This document shows positions 13,675-14,109 of a DNA stretch of 14,109 bases, one piece after another. The notes below the pieces were generated by a model. That model was given only the letters and a program-made list of their open reading frames with translations, had not been told where the DNA came from and did no database searches. The stretch comes from an uncultured Sinobacteraceae bacterium (lineage in GTDB: Bacteria; Pseudomonadota; Gammaproteobacteria; Steroidobacterales; Steroidobacteraceae), in assembly GCA_937902995.1 (NCBI GenBank), contig CALEKY010000076.1:1-14109 (forward strand), read 5' to 3'. A program made the translations under genes and the position numbers. The first letter of the stretch is position 1. Each line of letters starts with the position of its first letter.

Positions 13675-14109
13675 TCAGGCGAGAATCTCGCCGATCTCCT
13701 TGGATGTTGCGTTCGACTGCGTACCCCACGACGCAACGTCCACGCCCATGAGCTTCAGAGCGGTGTAGCCCATCCGCGTGCTCGGCGTACCGGCGCCGTT
13801 GATGTGCAGGCCCGCCTTCATCTTTCCGCCGGCGCGGCCGGCTATCAGCATCGGCAAGTTCTCGATCGAGTGCACCTTGGCGAACGACTGATCGGTCGTT
13901 CCATAGATCAACATGTTGTCGAGCAACGTGCCGTTGCCTTCCTTCACGCTCGCGAAGGCCTGAACGAAATACACCCAAGCTTCCATTGCACGACGCGTGA
14001 ACCACGACACGTTCGGCTGATAGCCGAGCCGCTCGTCGACGGGCTCCTCGTGCGTCGCAGTGTGGTGCGGCTTGTCGTAGCCGTCCTTCGTCGTTCCCGA
14101 GAACGGCTT
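13675..14109 (-). CDS. DUF1552-like protein (HXXSHH family), 3' part
   Basis: The C-terminal 144 residues of a protein that runs off the right edge; the frame is open to base 14109 and stops at TGA 13675-13677. WVYFVQAFASVKEGNGTLLDNMLIYGTTD, HSIENLPMLIAGRAGGKMKAGLHI and the terminal LKLMGVDVASWGT follow the C-terminal pattern of DUF1552 (PF07586), a secreted family of unknown function named for an HXXSHH motif. At the corresponding place the sequence reads HTATHE, a degenerate form with Thr for Ser and Glu for the last His. DUF1552 genes commonly neighbour DUF1592/DUF1588-type cytochrome-like genes, which would lie beyond the window. It is the most upstream gene seen of the leftward envelope group. 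The assignment is moderately sure. Confidence 0.75.
   Translation of the reverse strand, partial: KPFSGTTKDGYDKPHHTATHEEPVDERLGYQPNVSWFTRRAMEAWVYFVQAFASVKEGNGTLLDNMLIYGTTDQSFAKVHSIENLPMLIAGRAGGKMKAGLHINGAGTPSTRMGYTALKLMGVDVASWGTQSNATSKEIGEILA

Overview
The window looks like chromosomal DNA of a moderately GC-rich proteobacterium. A PaaX-type regulator together with a PaaX-like operator points to a gammaproteobacterium. The secreted DUF1552/COG4315-type genes beside a large TonB-dependent receptor recall the Steroidobacteraceae/Nevskiales style of gene content, but that placement is a weak inference. I see no rRNA, tRNA, CRISPR array, insertion sequence or phage gene.

Left half (1-7742): an aerobic phenylacetate (paa) catabolic cluster. 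The 3' end of paaX reads rightward at the left edge and meets a leftward operon tail to tail. Read in transcription order from the right, the minus strand carries paaD, an MHS-type MFS transporter, a secreted creatininase-family hydrolase, then paaA, paaB, paaC, paaE and paaG. PaaA, B, C and E form the phenylacetyl-CoA 1,2-epoxidase, PaaD is its Fe-S maturation helper, and PaaG isomerises the epoxide to the oxepin. paaD is not in its usual place between paaC and paaE. It heads its own transcription unit with the transporter and the hydrolase.

The upstream regions of paaA and paaD carry the same composite element: TGACAC-N27-GTGTCA laid over a TTGNNN-N17-CATATT promoter. Half-site spacing and promoter register are identical in both copies. 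The architecture matches the PaaX operator known from Escherichia coli (TGATTC-N27-GAATCA) with different half-sites. The simplest reading is one PaaX regulon made of (a) the ring epoxidation/isomerisation pathway and (b) a 'supply arm' of paaD, a transporter and a periplasmic C-N hydrolase. Arm (b) may release or import a phenylacetyl-type precursor, which is the best candidate here for an undescribed system.

Middle (7743-8040): 298 bp with no gene beyond the paaD promoter region. It holds a good intrinsic terminator for the leftward receptor gene, a second GC-rich hairpin beside the receptor stop codon, a perfect 12-bp palindrome and a possible branched RNA fold.

Right half (8041-14109): a second leftward group of envelope genes. 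In transcription order these are the 3' end of a DUF1552-like protein, a secreted protein with three COG4315/PF03640-type repeats, an unrecognised 361-aa exported protein and a 964-aa TonB-dependent receptor. Their function is unknown. The close spacing and shared strand suggest one outer-membrane/periplasmic module.

Several start codons in both halves are preceded by a run of five or six G at 4-6 nt, including two TTG starts. This suggests a G-rich Shine-Dalgarno habit in this genome.
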